A DNA stretch of 64,000 nt from Salinicola halophilus (GTDB lineage Bacteria > Pseudomonadota > Gammaproteobacteria > Pseudomonadales > Halomonadaceae): assembly GCF_003206155.1 (NCBI RefSeq), contig NZ_PZJV01000006.1, forward strand, positions 401,923 through 465,922. Direction: 5' to 3'. This document shows positions 35,540 to 44,514 of this stretch, piece after piece (positions within the stretch are counted from its first letter, which is position 1; the number at the start of each line of letters is the position of its first letter). The notes beneath the pieces were generated by a model. That model was not told where the DNA came from. It was given only the letters and a program-made list of their open reading frames with translations, and ran no database searches. The position numbers and the translations under genes are program-made.

Positions 35540-36601
35540 ATGGCCTTCGACGCGCCATTACGCATTGCCCAGGTCGCCCCGGTCATCCACGCCGTGCCTC
35601 CCGTCGACAGCGGCGGCACCGAGCGGATCGTCTTCGATCTGACCGAAGCGCTGGTGACGCTGGGGCACGACGTCACCCTGGTGGCCCCGGGGGATGCCCG
35701 CACCCGCGCCCGGCTGCTGTCGGTGCCGCCGAGCCTGAGCCACTGGCAGCGCGAGCGTCGCGACGTGCCACCCGGCGTGCCGGGCGTGCTCGAGTCGCTG
35801 GTGCTCGAGCAGCTACGCCTCAATCTCCATCGGTTCGATGTGATCCACTGTCACGGCGAGTTCTGCCACGCGGCGGTGCTGGGCGAGCGCCGCCGGCACA
35901 GCCTGACCACCATTCACTGGCGGGTGGACGAACTCGACCGCGCGCTCTTCTTCGCGGGATTTCCGGATCTGCCGGTGGCGGCGATCTCCCAGGCCCAGGG
36001 CGCGGCCATTCCCGCCGCCAACCGCCTGGGAACGGTCTATCACGGGCTCGATCCCCAGCGCTTTAACCTAGGTGACGGCGCCGGTGGATACCTTGCGTTC
36101 ATTGGTCGCATGACCGATCAGAAGCGTCCGGACCGGGCGATCGACGTGGCGCTGGCGAGCGGCCACGCGCTGCGCCTGGCCGGCGACATCGACGCCGGCA
36201 ACCCGCGCTGGTTCGAGCGCCACGTACTGCCCCGGCTGGGGTCGCGCATCGCGCACGTCGGCCCGGTGACCGATGCCCAGAAGCAGCATCTGCTGGGCGG
36301 CGCCGCAGGCCTGCTCTTCCCCATCGACTGGCCGGAGCCCTTCGGGCTGGTGATGATTGAGGCGATGGCCTGCGGCACGCCGGTGATCGCCTGGCGCAAC
36401 GGCGCGGTGGAAGAGATCGTCGAGGCGGGCGTCAGCGGCTTCATCGTCGACTCGGTCGAGGAGGCCGTCGCCGCGGTGAAACGCTTGCCCGAGCTGGACC
36501 GTGAGCGGGTGCGCGAGGCGTTTCTCGCCCGTTTCACCGCCGAGCGCATGGCCAGCGACTACGTCACGCTCTACCGCCGGCTGCTGGCGGGCGGCCAGTG
36601 A
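35540..36601 (+). CDS. Family 4 glycosyltransferase
   Basis: A 353-residue GT-B protein. N-terminal VPPVDSGGTERIVFDLTEALVTLGHDVTLVAPGD is the acceptor-binding GGxE-type loop, VIHCHGEF follows, and the donor domain has IGRMTDQKRPDRAI and the EX7E motif EPFGLVMIEAMACGTPVI. Substrate unknown; the gene pair with sucrose-phosphate synthase suggests work on related sugars. The start ATG is 38 bp from the divergent gene. Confidence 0.85.
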   Translation: MAFDAPLRIAQVAPVIHAVPPVDSGGTERIVFDLTEALVTLGHDVTLVAPGDARTRARLLSVPPSLSHWQRERRDVPPGVPGVLESLVLEQLRLNLHRFDVIHCHGEFCHAAVLGERRRHSLTTIHWRVDELDRALFFAGFPDLPVAAISQAQGAAIPAANRLGTVYHGLDPQRFNLGDGAGGYLAFIGRMTDQKRPDRAIDVALASGHALRLAGDIDAGNPRWFERHVLPRLGSRIAHVGPVTDAQKQHLLGGAAGLLFPIDWPEPFGLVMIEAMACGTPVIAWRNGAVEEIVEAGVSGFIVDSVEEAVAAVKRLPELDRERVREAFLARFTAERMASDYVTLYRRLLAGGQ

Positions 36602-36723
36602 GCCGACGGAAAATCGCCGCGCTCGACAACGGCGTGCGTTGAGCGACAGATCGTCAGTTACCCATGCATCGAATCAGATCGCCCGCTACGGGGCGCCCTC
36701 ATCAGAAACCGGAGTCCAGAGCC

Positions 36724-37251
36724 ATGTCCGACACAGCCAGGCCACAGCAGACCGACCGCCGCGAGCCGTTCACGCGCGATGACCTGCCCCGGCGGGCGGG
36801 GCCGCGTCCTGCCACGACCGACACCAACCCCCATACGCAGCTCGACCAGCAGCCGGAAGCGCCGTTGAGCCAAGAGATAGAGGAGAGGGTCGGACGGCTT
36901 GCCGGGGTCGTGCTGGCGCCCAGCCGTCGCGCCCCCCCGAACACGACGGGGTTCTACCTGAAACCCGAATACGCCGAAGGCCCGGCGGACGGTTTCATGC
37001 TGAAGACGGAGTTCGCGCACCTGCATCCGGTGCCCGACGTCAGCCTGCATTTGACGCTGCCGGAGCCCATTCGAACCCAGGCGATCGAGAAAGGGTGGGC
37101 GGAGCCGCATCCACTGGCCGGGCAACCGACGATTTCGCACCTCATCGTGCTGCTCTACGCCCCGCGTGACAGGCAGGAGCTGGCGGTCGTCCACTCGCTC
37201 ATCGAGGCGTCGTGGGCGTACGCCCGTACCGGCAGCGTCAGCGCCGCCTGA
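36724..37251 (+). CDS. Luciferase-domain (DUF5519) protein
   Basis: A 175-residue protein with a disordered, polar N-terminal 45 residues and a domain with the motif DGFMLKTEFAHLHP, DVSLHLTLP and GWAEPHPLAG, matching the 'luciferase domain' family (DUF5519) found in many bacteria with no known activity. GGAG nine bases before ATG 36724 decides the start. Confidence 0.7.
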   Translation: MSDTARPQQTDRREPFTRDDLPRRAGPRPATTDTNPHTQLDQQPEAPLSQEIEERVGRLAGVVLAPSRRAPPNTTGFYLKPEYAEGPADGFMLKTEFAHLHPVPDVSLHLTLPEPIRTQAIEKGWAEPHPLAGQPTISHLIVLLYAPRDRQELAVVHSLIEASWAYARTGSVSAA

Positions 37252-37425
37252 CCCGTTGGCGCCGCGCGTAAGCGTTGCGGGTAGACGTGGTGAAGAGACG
37301 TTGTGAAGAGACGCCGCCATCGATGGCGACGGCGCCCACGGCATCGGCCCGTAGCGGGCAACGGGCGCGTTAACGCGATGGGCGCGATACCACTACGCTG
37401 AAGGCTCGCCCGCTGGAGAGACTTC

Positions 37426-38319
37426 ATGAACACTTTCGCCTTCTCGCCCGGCCACGGCCCGGGCCGCCCCGACGTCGCCGGGTTCTACGACCCCGACACC
37501 TTCAGCGTGCAGTACGTGGTCATCGACCCTGCCACGCGCCGCTGCGCGATCGTCGACCCGGTGCTGGATTTCGACGAGAAAGCCGGCGCCACCGCCACGC
37601 ATCAGGCCGACGCGCTGCTGGCCTACGTGGAACGGGAGTCACTGGAAGTCGAGTGGATTCTGGATACCCACCCCCACGCCGATCACTTCTCCGCCGCGCA
37701 CTACCTGCACGAGCAGACCGGCGCACCCACCGCCATCGGCCGGCCGATCACCCAGGTGCAGGCACTCTGGAAGACGATCTACCACTGGCCGGATTTGCGC
37801 GACGACGGCAGCCAGTGGGATCGCCTCTTCGACGACGGCGACACCTTCCAACTCGGCGAGATCGACGTGCGCGTGATGCACTCCCCCGGGCATACGCTGG
37901 CCTCGATCACCTACGTGGTCGGTGACGCCGCCTTCGTTCACGACACCCTCTTTCAACCCGACTTCGGCACCGCCCGCGCCGACTTCCCCGGCGGCAGCGC
38001 CAGCCAGCTCTGGCACTCGATTCAGGCGATTCTCGCCCTGCCCGACGACACGCGGCTCTTCACCGGCCACGACTACCGCCCCGGCGACCGCGAACCGCAG
38101 TGGCAAAGCACCGTGCGCGAGCAGCGCGAGAGCAACAAGCACCAGCTCGGCGAACTCGACGAGGCGGACTACGTCGAAATGCGTAACCGCCGCGACCGCG
38201 AACTGCCGATGCCCAAGCTCATCCTCCACGCCCTGCAGGTCAACATCCTCGGCGGGCGCCTGCCCGAGCCCGAAGCCAACGGTACGCGGTATCTGAAGAT
38301 CCCGCTGGATGCGCTGTAG
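37426..38319 (+). CDS. MBL-fold metallo-hydrolase (ETHE1/Blh-like)
   Basis: A 297-residue metallo-beta-lactamase fold hydrolase. Metal motif THPHADHFSAAHYL near residue 82, HSPGHTLAS near 147, and FTGHDY near 208 give the expected His/Asp ligands. The C-terminal VEMRNRRDRELPMPKLILHALQVNI is characteristic of persulfide dioxygenase/Blh-type members (glutathione persulfide or related thiol substrates). A single iron site is expected for that subgroup, by family knowledge. Confidence 0.82.
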   Translation: MNTFAFSPGHGPGRPDVAGFYDPDTFSVQYVVIDPATRRCAIVDPVLDFDEKAGATATHQADALLAYVERESLEVEWILDTHPHADHFSAAHYLHEQTGAPTAIGRPITQVQALWKTIYHWPDLRDDGSQWDRLFDDGDTFQLGEIDVRVMHSPGHTLASITYVVGDAAFVHDTLFQPDFGTARADFPGGSASQLWHSIQAILALPDDTRLFTGHDYRPGDREPQWQSTVREQRESNKHQLGELDEADYVEMRNRRDRELPMPKLILHALQVNILGGRLPEPEANGTRYLKIPLDAL

Positions 38320-38330
38320 GGGGGGGGGGG
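38319..38330 (+). repeat. Poly-G tract of 12 at a stop codon
   Basis: Twelve consecutive G start with the last base of the TAG stop of the MBL hydrolase gene. Slippage would not change that protein, but the tract is prone to length variation and sequencing error. Confidence 0.9.
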
Positions 38331-38479
38331 CGGTAGTGACTGCGGCGGTGTTCTAGCGCGCTCGCCATCAGTCGGCGGGCGTGACAGAGCTCTATCCTCT
38401 TCACCAGTGACTTTTGTAGGAGGCGGCAGATTGGACAGGCCGCACGATATCTGCGAAAACCCGGATAACACTCGTTTAC

Positions 38480-38536
38480 ATGAGAGTCTCGGATTTGGCG
38501 CAGGTTGCTAGTAGCAACATCCGCTACCACGAGTAG
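38480..38536 (+). pseudogene. MerR-like N-terminal fragment
   Basis: An ATG at 38480 opens 18 codons, MRVSDLAQVASSNIRYHE, then a stop. The residues match the start of MerR helix-turn-helix regulators (M-x-V-S-x-L-A ... I-R-Y-x-E) with a few residues missing in the turn. Nothing of the rest of a MerR protein follows, so this is at most a remnant. Confidence 0.4.
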
Positions 38537-38548
38537 ATGGTGGCGAAC

Positions 38549-38711
38549 GGTGCTCAGCGCATACTGGATGGCGTGTTCCTGCTGCGCGTGGACAACGAAT
38601 TGCGGCTGGCGGCTGATCAGCGATAACCCGGCGTACGAGCGGGAGATGGTGCAGCCTGAGGATATCGAAGTGATTAGGCAGTGCTGGAGAAAGGTGGGCA
38701 AGGTTTTTTGA
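38549..38711 (+). pseudogene. C-terminal remnant of an S24 (LexA/CI-like) regulator
   Basis: Two overlapping frames read DGVFLLRVDNELRL and then, after a shift, RLISDNPAYEREMVQPEDIEVI followed by WRKVGKVF and TGA. Both are standard C-terminal motifs of S24-peptidase phage-type repressors, in the right order and spacing except for a deletion/frameshift between 38600 and 38625. The helix-turn-helix and catalytic Ser are absent, so only the last 55 residues of a repressor survive. It suggests a former prophage or mobile element here. Confidence 0.65.
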
Positions 38712-38815
38712 GCCGCTAGATACATTTACATAAAAAAGATTTATGGATCTGCAGCGAAACGATAAACCATAAACTGATTATCGGGCGAAGACCCGGATAC
38801 GCGAGAGTATCATAC

Positions 38816-40600
38816 ATGGAAACATTTATTGCTAATATTACAATAATCAACTACCGGTCGTTTTCACAAGAATGTCAAATAGTTTTGGGTCCGCTAACGT
38901 CACTAGTTGGTTATAATAATGCGGGAAAGTCGAATATCCTGAACGCCATTGAATGGCTGATATCCAACGGCTCTCTCAGCGAGCAGGACTTTAATAATTG
39001 CGAAGCTCCGGTGGTAGTGTCTGCAGAAATTGAAGGGGTATCTGAATGCTCGCTCGGACGTTTAGGCTCGACACATCGCAAAAAAATAGAAAAATACATT
39101 CGGGATGATAAGTTGGTTATAAAGCGCGTTCAAGCTGAACCTGGACTTCGTGCGACTGCCAATAAGTGGAGCTTGCTAGACCCTGAAACTGAAGAGTGGG
39201 ATGAAAATCCTGCAGGCATTGATGCCGCCATCAAGAAGCTTTTTCCAGATGCAATCCGTATAAACGCTATGGACGATGCCGCTGCAGATGCCTCGAAAGC
39301 AAAAACTTCTTCTACAATAGGTAAACTGTTGAAGGAGGTTTCAGGTGCGGTAGTTGAAAAGCATCAAGGCGAAGTGGACTCCACTCTCGGAGTCGTTCGT
39401 GATCAGTTGTCCGCAGAAGGGATCGGGCGATTCTCGGCACTGAACGATATTGATGAAAAAATGAATGAAAGCGTATCTACTTTTTTTCCTAGAGTAAGTG
39501 TCAAGCTCGATATTCCCGTTCCTGATATGGAGGAGATGTTTGGCTCAGGGACTATTAAAATCTACGAGGACAATGCTGAAATCGGGCGGCCGATTACCTA
39601 TTACGGTCACGGCTCGCAGCGATCAATTCAGATGGCGCTTGTCAAACTATTAGCGGATATTCGCGCGTCTTCCCAAGATCAGGAGAATCCATCCACAAGG
39701 CTACTGTTAATCGATGAGCCTGAGTTGTATCTACACCCGTTTGCAATTGATATTCTCTTTGAAGCATTCAAATCACTTACGCATGCTGGGTACCAAGTTG
39801 TCTATTCTACCCACTCCGCACAACTCATCGATAAGTCAATTGCGCCCTCAGTGGTCCTAGTTAGAAAGTCTCCCGAGCGCGGCACATATGTGCGAAAGCC
39901 ATTGACCATTGCCGCTCACGAGGTTGTCAATAAACCTGAGCATTTGCAAGAAATTATCTATTCGCTAAGTCAAGCTACTCAGATATTTTTTTCCGAGACG
40001 GTATTGGTTGTTGAGGGTAAAACGGAGCAGCGTATTATTCCATTGCTATATCAGTCCCTAAATAGCAAGGCGCTTGCTGTTAATCATATTGGTGTCGCTG
40101 ATTTGTCGGGTAAGGAGCTTTTTCCTAAAGCGCACAGAATCCTCAGTTCCATGGACATTCCTTTTAAATTTGTGGCCGATTTGGATTTTGCTTTTAAGTT
40201 GGCGCACGAAAATGATTTCCTAGATTCGTCAGATTCTGACTACCAAGCGCTACTCGCCATTCTCAAAAGCTTAGAGGTTCAGCAGCTAATAGCTCTAGAT
40301 GATAAGGGCCATCCCAAAACTAAAAAATCTCCATGTTCAGCAGAGGAGGCTTATCATCTACTAGCTACTCAGCCGGAGGCACACCAGCATGTTAGGAACA
40401 TTCATCAGAAGTTGCTAGAGCATGAAATTTGGGTTTGGCCGTTAGGCTCGATCGAGAATCACATCGGCAATGACAGCAAAGATGAGCTTGGTTTAGTTCG
40501 CTATATGGATCAATTGAGGTCACATGGAGTAGAAGCCATTTGTCCCGACCCAGAAGGAACGCGCCGTTTCGTGACGTGGATCGACGAGCCGTGGTTATGA
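38816..40600 (+). CDS. OLD-family ATP-dependent nuclease (AAA ATPase plus Toprim)
   Basis: A 594-residue SMC-like ATPase with C-terminal Toprim nuclease. Walker A GYNNAGKSN near residue 33, YYGHGSQRS signature-like loop before Walker B LLLIDEPELYLHP near 296, switch YSTHSAQ near 340, then Toprim VLVVEGKTEQR near 397 and an acidic VADLDFA near 452. The length and lack of a UvrD-like partner gene fit class 1 OLD enzymes, several of which act in phage defence or recombination control. Base composition is distinctly AT-rich compared with its neighbours, which suggests recent acquisition. SRAP starts 12 bp after the stop but has native composition. Confidence 0.9.
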   Translation: METFIANITIINYRSFSQECQIVLGPLTSLVGYNNAGKSNILNAIEWLISNGSLSEQDFNNCEAPVVVSAEIEGVSECSLGRLGSTHRKKIEKYIRDDKLVIKRVQAEPGLRATANKWSLLDPETEEWDENPAGIDAAIKKLFPDAIRINAMDDAAADASKAKTSSTIGKLLKEVSGAVVEKHQGEVDSTLGVVRDQLSAEGIGRFSALNDIDEKMNESVSTFFPRVSVKLDIPVPDMEEMFGSGTIKIYEDNAEIGRPITYYGHGSQRSIQMALVKLLADIRASSQDQENPSTRLLLIDEPELYLHPFAIDILFEAFKSLTHAGYQVVYSTHSAQLIDKSIAPSVVLVRKSPERGTYVRKPLTIAAHEVVNKPEHLQEIIYSLSQATQIFFSETVLVVEGKTEQRIIPLLYQSLNSKALAVNHIGVADLSGKELFPKAHRILSSMDIPFKFVADLDFAFKLAHENDFLDSSDSDYQALLAILKSLEVQQLIALDDKGHPKTKKSPCSAEEAYHLLATQPEAHQHVRNIHQKLLEHEIWVWPLGSIENHIGNDSKDELGLVRYMDQLRSHGVEAICPDPEGTRRFVTWIDEPWL

Positions 40601-40612
40601 ACTTCACACCTT

Positions 40613-41269
40613 ATGTGTAGCCGCTTTTCCCTCTACAGCACTTACCCGCGTTTCGCGCACCGCATCGGTGAGCTTCGCGAGGACGAGCCGCCGGCGCCAC
40701 GCTACAACGTGGCGCCGGGGACGTGGATCGGGGCGATTCGTCGGCGAACGGATGATCCGCAGCTGACATTCGATAGCGTGTGGTGGGGCTACCAGCCACA
40801 GTGGGCGGGGGAGACGGCGCCGACGCCGATCAACGCCCGCGTGGAGACGGTGGCGACATCCCGGTTCTATCAGGCGGCGTTCCAGCGGCATCGCTGTCTG
40901 ATTCCGGCCGACGGCTGGTTCGAGTGGCTGCCCGGTTCGAGTCCGAAGCAGCCGCACTTTCTCTGCCGGGCGGATCGTGAGCCGTTCTTCTTCGCGGGCA
41001 TCTGGACCGAGCGCGCCGATGGCAAGCCGGGCGTGGCGATTCTCACCGAACCCGGTCGCGGTTCGGCGGCGGAAGTGCACGACCGCATGCCGCTGGTGCT
41101 CACCGATGAAAGCCTCGAACCCTGGCTCGACCCGGCACTGACCGACCGCGACACGCTGCGCCGTTTCGTGCGGCACGTGTCGGCTGATGCGTTCACGCAC
41201 TGGCCTGTCTCGACCCGCGTCAACAAGCCGGGTGAGGGCGATGACGAAAGCCTGCTGAATCCCGCCTAG
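40613..41269 (+). CDS. SRAP/YedK-type abasic-site shielding protein
   Basis: A 218-residue SOS-response-associated peptidase-fold (HMCES/YedK) protein, which forms a DNA-protein crosslink with abasic sites in single-stranded DNA. The catalytic Cys2 follows the initiator Met (MCSRF, where MCGRY is usual), and NVAPG, INARVETV, CLIPADGWFEW and HDRMP carry the conserved Asn, Glu and His. It converges on umuC with a 4-bp overlap, placing it with the SOS genes. Confidence 0.92.
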   Translation: MCSRFSLYSTYPRFAHRIGELREDEPPAPRYNVAPGTWIGAIRRRTDDPQLTFDSVWWGYQPQWAGETAPTPINARVETVATSRFYQAAFQRHRCLIPADGWFEWLPGSSPKQPHFLCRADREPFFFAGIWTERADGKPGVAILTEPGRGSAAEVHDRMPLVLTDESLEPWLDPALTDRDTLRRFVRHVSADAFTHWPVSTRVNKPGEGDDESLLNPA

Positions 41270-42543
41270 GTTCTCACCCCGGGTATCTCCCCCCACCGCG
41301 TCGTATATCGGTCCGAGCGGTGCGCACAGCGCAGAAACCACGCCGCACCCGGCGTCGGGGTGCCGATCTTGACGGTGCCGCGGCCCATTTTTTGATTGAG
41401 CTCGTCCATCACACCCATCAGCTTTTCGCTGCGCTGGCGCCGGTCGTCGTCCGGCGGGGCGCTGAGTAGCGAGAGCTGCTCGGTGCCGGGCTCGCAGAAC
41501 TCCATCAGCATCACGCCGCCTTTCATGTAGTGCCGGTTGGGCAGGTGCAGGCGCTCGAGCACCTGGATAGCGGCGGCGGCGATCTCGCGGCTGTCGTCGG
41601 TGGCGTGGTCCAGCTCGATGATCATGCTGGGGTTGTGCTGGGCGTGGTCCTGTCGGTGCGGGTTGGTGCGCAGAAAGACGAGCACGGCGCGGCAGAGCGA
41701 GCCCTGCCTGCGCAGCTTCTCGGCGCTGCGCTGGGCGTGCTGGCGAATCGCTTCGCGCAGTTGGCGCTTGTCGTTGGTGAGCTTGCCGAACGAGCGGCTG
41801 GTCATGATGCGCTCGCGGGCGAAGTCCATGCCCATCATCTCGATGGCGTCGACCTCCTGCAGCTCGAGCACGGTGCGCTCGAGCGTCACCGAGAACTGCC
41901 GGCGGATCGCCTTGGCGCTCTGCTGGCGCAGGTCCCAGGCGGTTTCGATCCCCAGGCCGTTGAGCGTCTTCGTCAGCCGGCGGCCGACGCCCCAGACATC
42001 ACCCAGCTCGAAGCGCTGGAGCAGACCCTTGGTTTGCGGGCTGTCCGGGTAGAGCACGCAGACGTTGTCGTAGCCGGCGATCTTCTTGGAGGCGCGGTTG
42101 GCGACCTTGGCCAGCGTGCGGGTGGGGGCGACGCCGACGGAGACGGGAATGCCGGTGTACTGCTTCACCTGCCGGCGCAGCTCGCGGGCGTGCGCTTCGA
42201 GCTGGCCGGGGGCGAAGCCCGAGAAATCCACCCAGCACTCGTCGATGGAGTAGGGGTCGATGCCGGCGCTGAACTCTTCGAGCACGGCCTGCACGCGGGC
42301 GCTGATGTCGCCGTAGAGTTCGTAGTTGCTGGAAAACAGCGTGATCTCGCCGCGGCGCATCTCGTCGCGCAGATGGTGGGCGGGGGTGCCCATCGTCACG
42401 CCCATCGCTTTGAGCTCGTTGGAAAGCGCGATGACGCAGCCATCGTTGTTGCTCATCACGCCGACGGGGCGGCCCTCGAGATCGGGCCGGAACAGGCGCT
42501 CGCAGCTCACGTAGAACGTGTTGCAGTCGACGATGCCGATCAT
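41266..42543 (-). CDS. umuC: UmuC, DNA polymerase V catalytic subunit
   Basis: A 425-residue Y-family translesion polymerase. N-terminal DCNTFYVSCERLFRP includes the first catalytic Asp, SNNDGCVIALSNELK follows, and SIDECWVDFSG carries the Asp-Glu pair. The C-terminal little finger and a DUF4113-like tail (KMGRGTVKIG, WFLRCAHRSDRYTTRW) are present. The start ATG overlaps the umuD stop (ATGA), so umuDC is a coupled SOS operon under the LexA box at 43009. Confidence 0.95.
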   Translation of the reverse strand: MIGIVDCNTFYVSCERLFRPDLEGRPVGVMSNNDGCVIALSNELKAMGVTMGTPAHHLRDEMRRGEITLFSSNYELYGDISARVQAVLEEFSAGIDPYSIDECWVDFSGFAPGQLEAHARELRRQVKQYTGIPVSVGVAPTRTLAKVANRASKKIAGYDNVCVLYPDSPQTKGLLQRFELGDVWGVGRRLTKTLNGLGIETAWDLRQQSAKAIRRQFSVTLERTVLELQEVDAIEMMGMDFARERIMTSRSFGKLTNDKRQLREAIRQHAQRSAEKLRRQGSLCRAVLVFLRTNPHRQDHAQHNPSMIIELDHATDDSREIAAAAIQVLERLHLPNRHYMKGGVMLMEFCEPGTEQLSLLSAPPDDDRRQRSEKLMGVMDELNQKMGRGTVKIGTPTPGAAWFLRCAHRSDRYTTRWGEIPGVRT

Positions 42544-42983
42544 ACGGGGAACTCGACGTGACCCGAGCGCACCACGCCCCATATCTGCGTCTCGACGTCG
42601 TTCATGGGAATCGGCGGGTAGCGCTCGCCCCCGGAGCAGAGCAGATCGTACTGCCCGCGCCGCACCCACGCCTTCACCGTCAGCTCGCCTTCGACCAGCG
42701 CCACGACGATATGCCCGGGGCGGGGCGTGATCGAGCGGTCGACGACGAGGTAGTCCCCCTCGCCGATGCGGTACTCCTCCATCGAGTCCCCCGTGACCTG
42801 GAAGATGAACGAGGCCGCCTGGTGCTTGATGTAGCGCTCATTGAGATCCAGCGAGCGCCCGGCGTAGTCCTCCGCGGGGCTGGCGAAGCCGGCGATACCC
42901 GCGCGCAGCAGCACCCCTGCGCAGGGCACCGCGCGGTGCGGCGGGTCATGTCGGGCGGCGCCGACGAAAGTGAGCGGAAACAT
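42540..42983 (-). CDS. umuD: UmuD, polymerase V accessory protein
   Basis: A 147-residue S24-family self-cleaving protein. The cleavage site is Ala31-Gly32 (GIAGFASPAEDY), the nucleophile is Ser67 in GDSM and the general base Lys104 in TVKAWV. RecA-stimulated cleavage yields UmuD', the partner of UmuC. ATG 42983 has GGAGG about 12-16 bases upstream; the longer frame would run through the LexA box and is rejected. Confidence 0.93.
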   Translation of the reverse strand: MFPLTFVGAARHDPPHRAVPCAGVLLRAGIAGFASPAEDYAGRSLDLNERYIKHQAASFIFQVTGDSMEEYRIGEGDYLVVDRSITPRPGHIVVALVEGELTVKAWVRRGQYDLLCSGGERYPPIPMNDVETQIWGVVRSGHVEFPV

Positions 42984-43008
42984 GGCGCATCGATCCTCCC
43001 CAGGAATA

Positions 43009-43024
43009 CTGTATGTGCGTACAG
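43009..43024 (-). promoter_or_regulatory. LexA (SOS) box of umuDC
   Basis: CTGT-N8-ACAG with a wider symmetric core (ATACTGTA and TACAGTAT around six bases), 25 bp before the umuD ATG on the minus strand. It matches the gammaproteobacterial LexA consensus perfectly. Confidence 0.95.
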
Positions 43025-43497
43025 TATTGTTCGAAAGGCAGGGGTTGGGCAATGCCCTTTGCACACCAGGCTTTGTCTAAAAAATGTCTGCGCTCGACCA
43101 TACGGCGTTAAAAATGGGCCGGTGCGTCAGTCCGATCAAGATGCTCATTTACATCCTCGTAAACTGGCGCGCCAGCCCGGTCCCTCTTTCGCCAATTTTT
43201 GCCTTGTGTGGGCTTCGCTCGTCGACTTTTGAGTAGCGCCTAGGGGGTCCTCGCAAACCTTCCATACCGGTCGGCCATGCCTCCTATGGCACGACTGGCC
43301 GCTTATCTCTGCCCCCTCCTTGGCTACCGACTACCGTTGCGCTCCTGGTACGCGGGTTCTTCTTCATGTCACTGGCGAGCCGCCCCTCGAAAGAATGACT
43401 CCGCCTGGCGTGTTGACGACGTTCAGCGTCTGACGGTTGCTGTCCATTTTGAACGGGCGTACATTATTTTTGGACACCTCGGGAAATTGGACGCGCT
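43025..43497. other. Intergenic region between umuDC and the AbiE-like operon
   Basis: No convincing gene in about 470 bp; the open frames present have no family signature. The last 60 bp hold TGTCCA (43441-43446) and TGGACA (43471-43476) as an inverted repeat, the second inside ATTATTTTTGGACA, a 14-mer found also after brxL. This is the likely operator/promoter of the downstream toxin-antitoxin genes. Confidence 0.45.
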
Positions 43498-44514
43498 ATG
43501 TATCAAGACGAGTGGATGATCATGGAGGTCGCGGTCGAAGCGGTGCGTGGTGAGACCGACCTGGACATTCGCAACACTAGCGTGGACGACCCGGAGGGGA
43601 CGTTCAGAGTGAAAATCGATGAGCACTGTTTCGAGGCGACTGTGAAAAAGTGGTCACCGTTTCTCACAGGAAAGATTCTTAGGCAGATGAGTAAGTCTTC
43701 CGACTATCTGCTGGTCACCGATTACGTGACGAATGGAACTGGCAAGAAGCTACGGGCCCAGGGTGTTCAATACATCGATGCGGCCGGCAATGCTTACATC
43801 GATCGATCCGGCTTGAAAGTTCACATTCGTGGCAATCCTCGCCCGGCGCTATTGCTAGAAAATAGCGATCAGAAGCCGGCCTCAGGAGCTTTCCAGCGTA
43901 AGGGCCTGGTGGTGGTCTATAACCTGCTCATGAAGCCAGGTTTAACGGGCGAATCCTTGAGAACGATCGCGGCTAAGTGCGATGTAGCACACGGCACCGT
44001 CAACAACGTGATGCATTCGTTGAAGAACGGGGGGTTCGTATCAATCAACCGCGACAAGCGTCGAGTACTGACGCACGAGCGACGGCTAATGGATCGGTGG
44101 GTGGCCGCTTATGGTGAAACCTTGGCGCCAAAGCTTACGATTGGAGAATTCTGGTGCGAGAGTAATGAGTGGTGGGGTGACTCAGAGGTAGTTGATTACC
44201 AAGGCGCGTGGGGGGGAGAGATCGCGGGCAAGTTTTACAGCCACTATCTGCAACCGGAGGTCGCAACACTTTATCTTCCAAGGGCCCGCTATGGCGAAGT
44301 CATGCGACGTTATCGATTACGTAAAGCCCCTCCCGGCCATCAGCCCAACGTGCGCCTACTGGAAAAGTTCTGGAGCGATGAAGAAAGAGAACGCGGGTAC
44401 GTATCGCCACTTCTTGCATACGCCGACCTGATTAATACCGCCGACCCACGCAACGCCGAGACAGCAAGGATGATCGATGAGCGCTACCTCGCTGACGATT
44501 TCGACGCCGATTGA
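43498..44514 (+). CDS. AbiEi-family antitoxin/transcriptional regulator (type IV TA)
   Basis: A 338-residue protein resembling the AbiEi_2-type antitoxins (family recall). An N-terminal domain with YLLVTDYVTNGTGKKLRAQGVQYIDAAGNAYI is followed by a winged helix (LRTIAAKCDVAHGTVNNVMHSLKNGGFV, residues about 155-183) and a C-terminal domain. In AbiE systems this protein represses its own operon and counteracts the nucleotidyltransferase toxin without direct binding. The downstream gene overlaps it by 38 bp. Confidence 0.75.
   Translation: MYQDEWMIMEVAVEAVRGETDLDIRNTSVDDPEGTFRVKIDEHCFEATVKKWSPFLTGKILRQMSKSSDYLLVTDYVTNGTGKKLRAQGVQYIDAAGNAYIDRSGLKVHIRGNPRPALLLENSDQKPASGAFQRKGLVVVYNLLMKPGLTGESLRTIAAKCDVAHGTVNNVMHSLKNGGFVSINRDKRRVLTHERRLMDRWVAAYGETLAPKLTIGEFWCESNEWWGDSEVVDYQGAWGGEIAGKFYSHYLQPEVATLYLPRARYGEVMRRYRLRKAPPGHQPNVRLLEKFWSDEERERGYVSPLLAYADLINTADPRNAETARMIDERYLADDFDAD

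Noticed and set aside
38816..40600. Gabija (GajA) defence system
   Set aside because: The required UvrD-like GajB partner is absent; the next gene is SRAP.
42540..43064. Longer umuD starting at 43064
   Set aside because: The extension runs through the LexA operator and gives no UmuD-like N-terminus.
43277..43519. 80-codon + frame upstream of the AbiE operon
   Set aside because: Trp/Ser/Arg-rich without family signal or ribosome site, and it overlaps the predicted promoter and start of the real gene.
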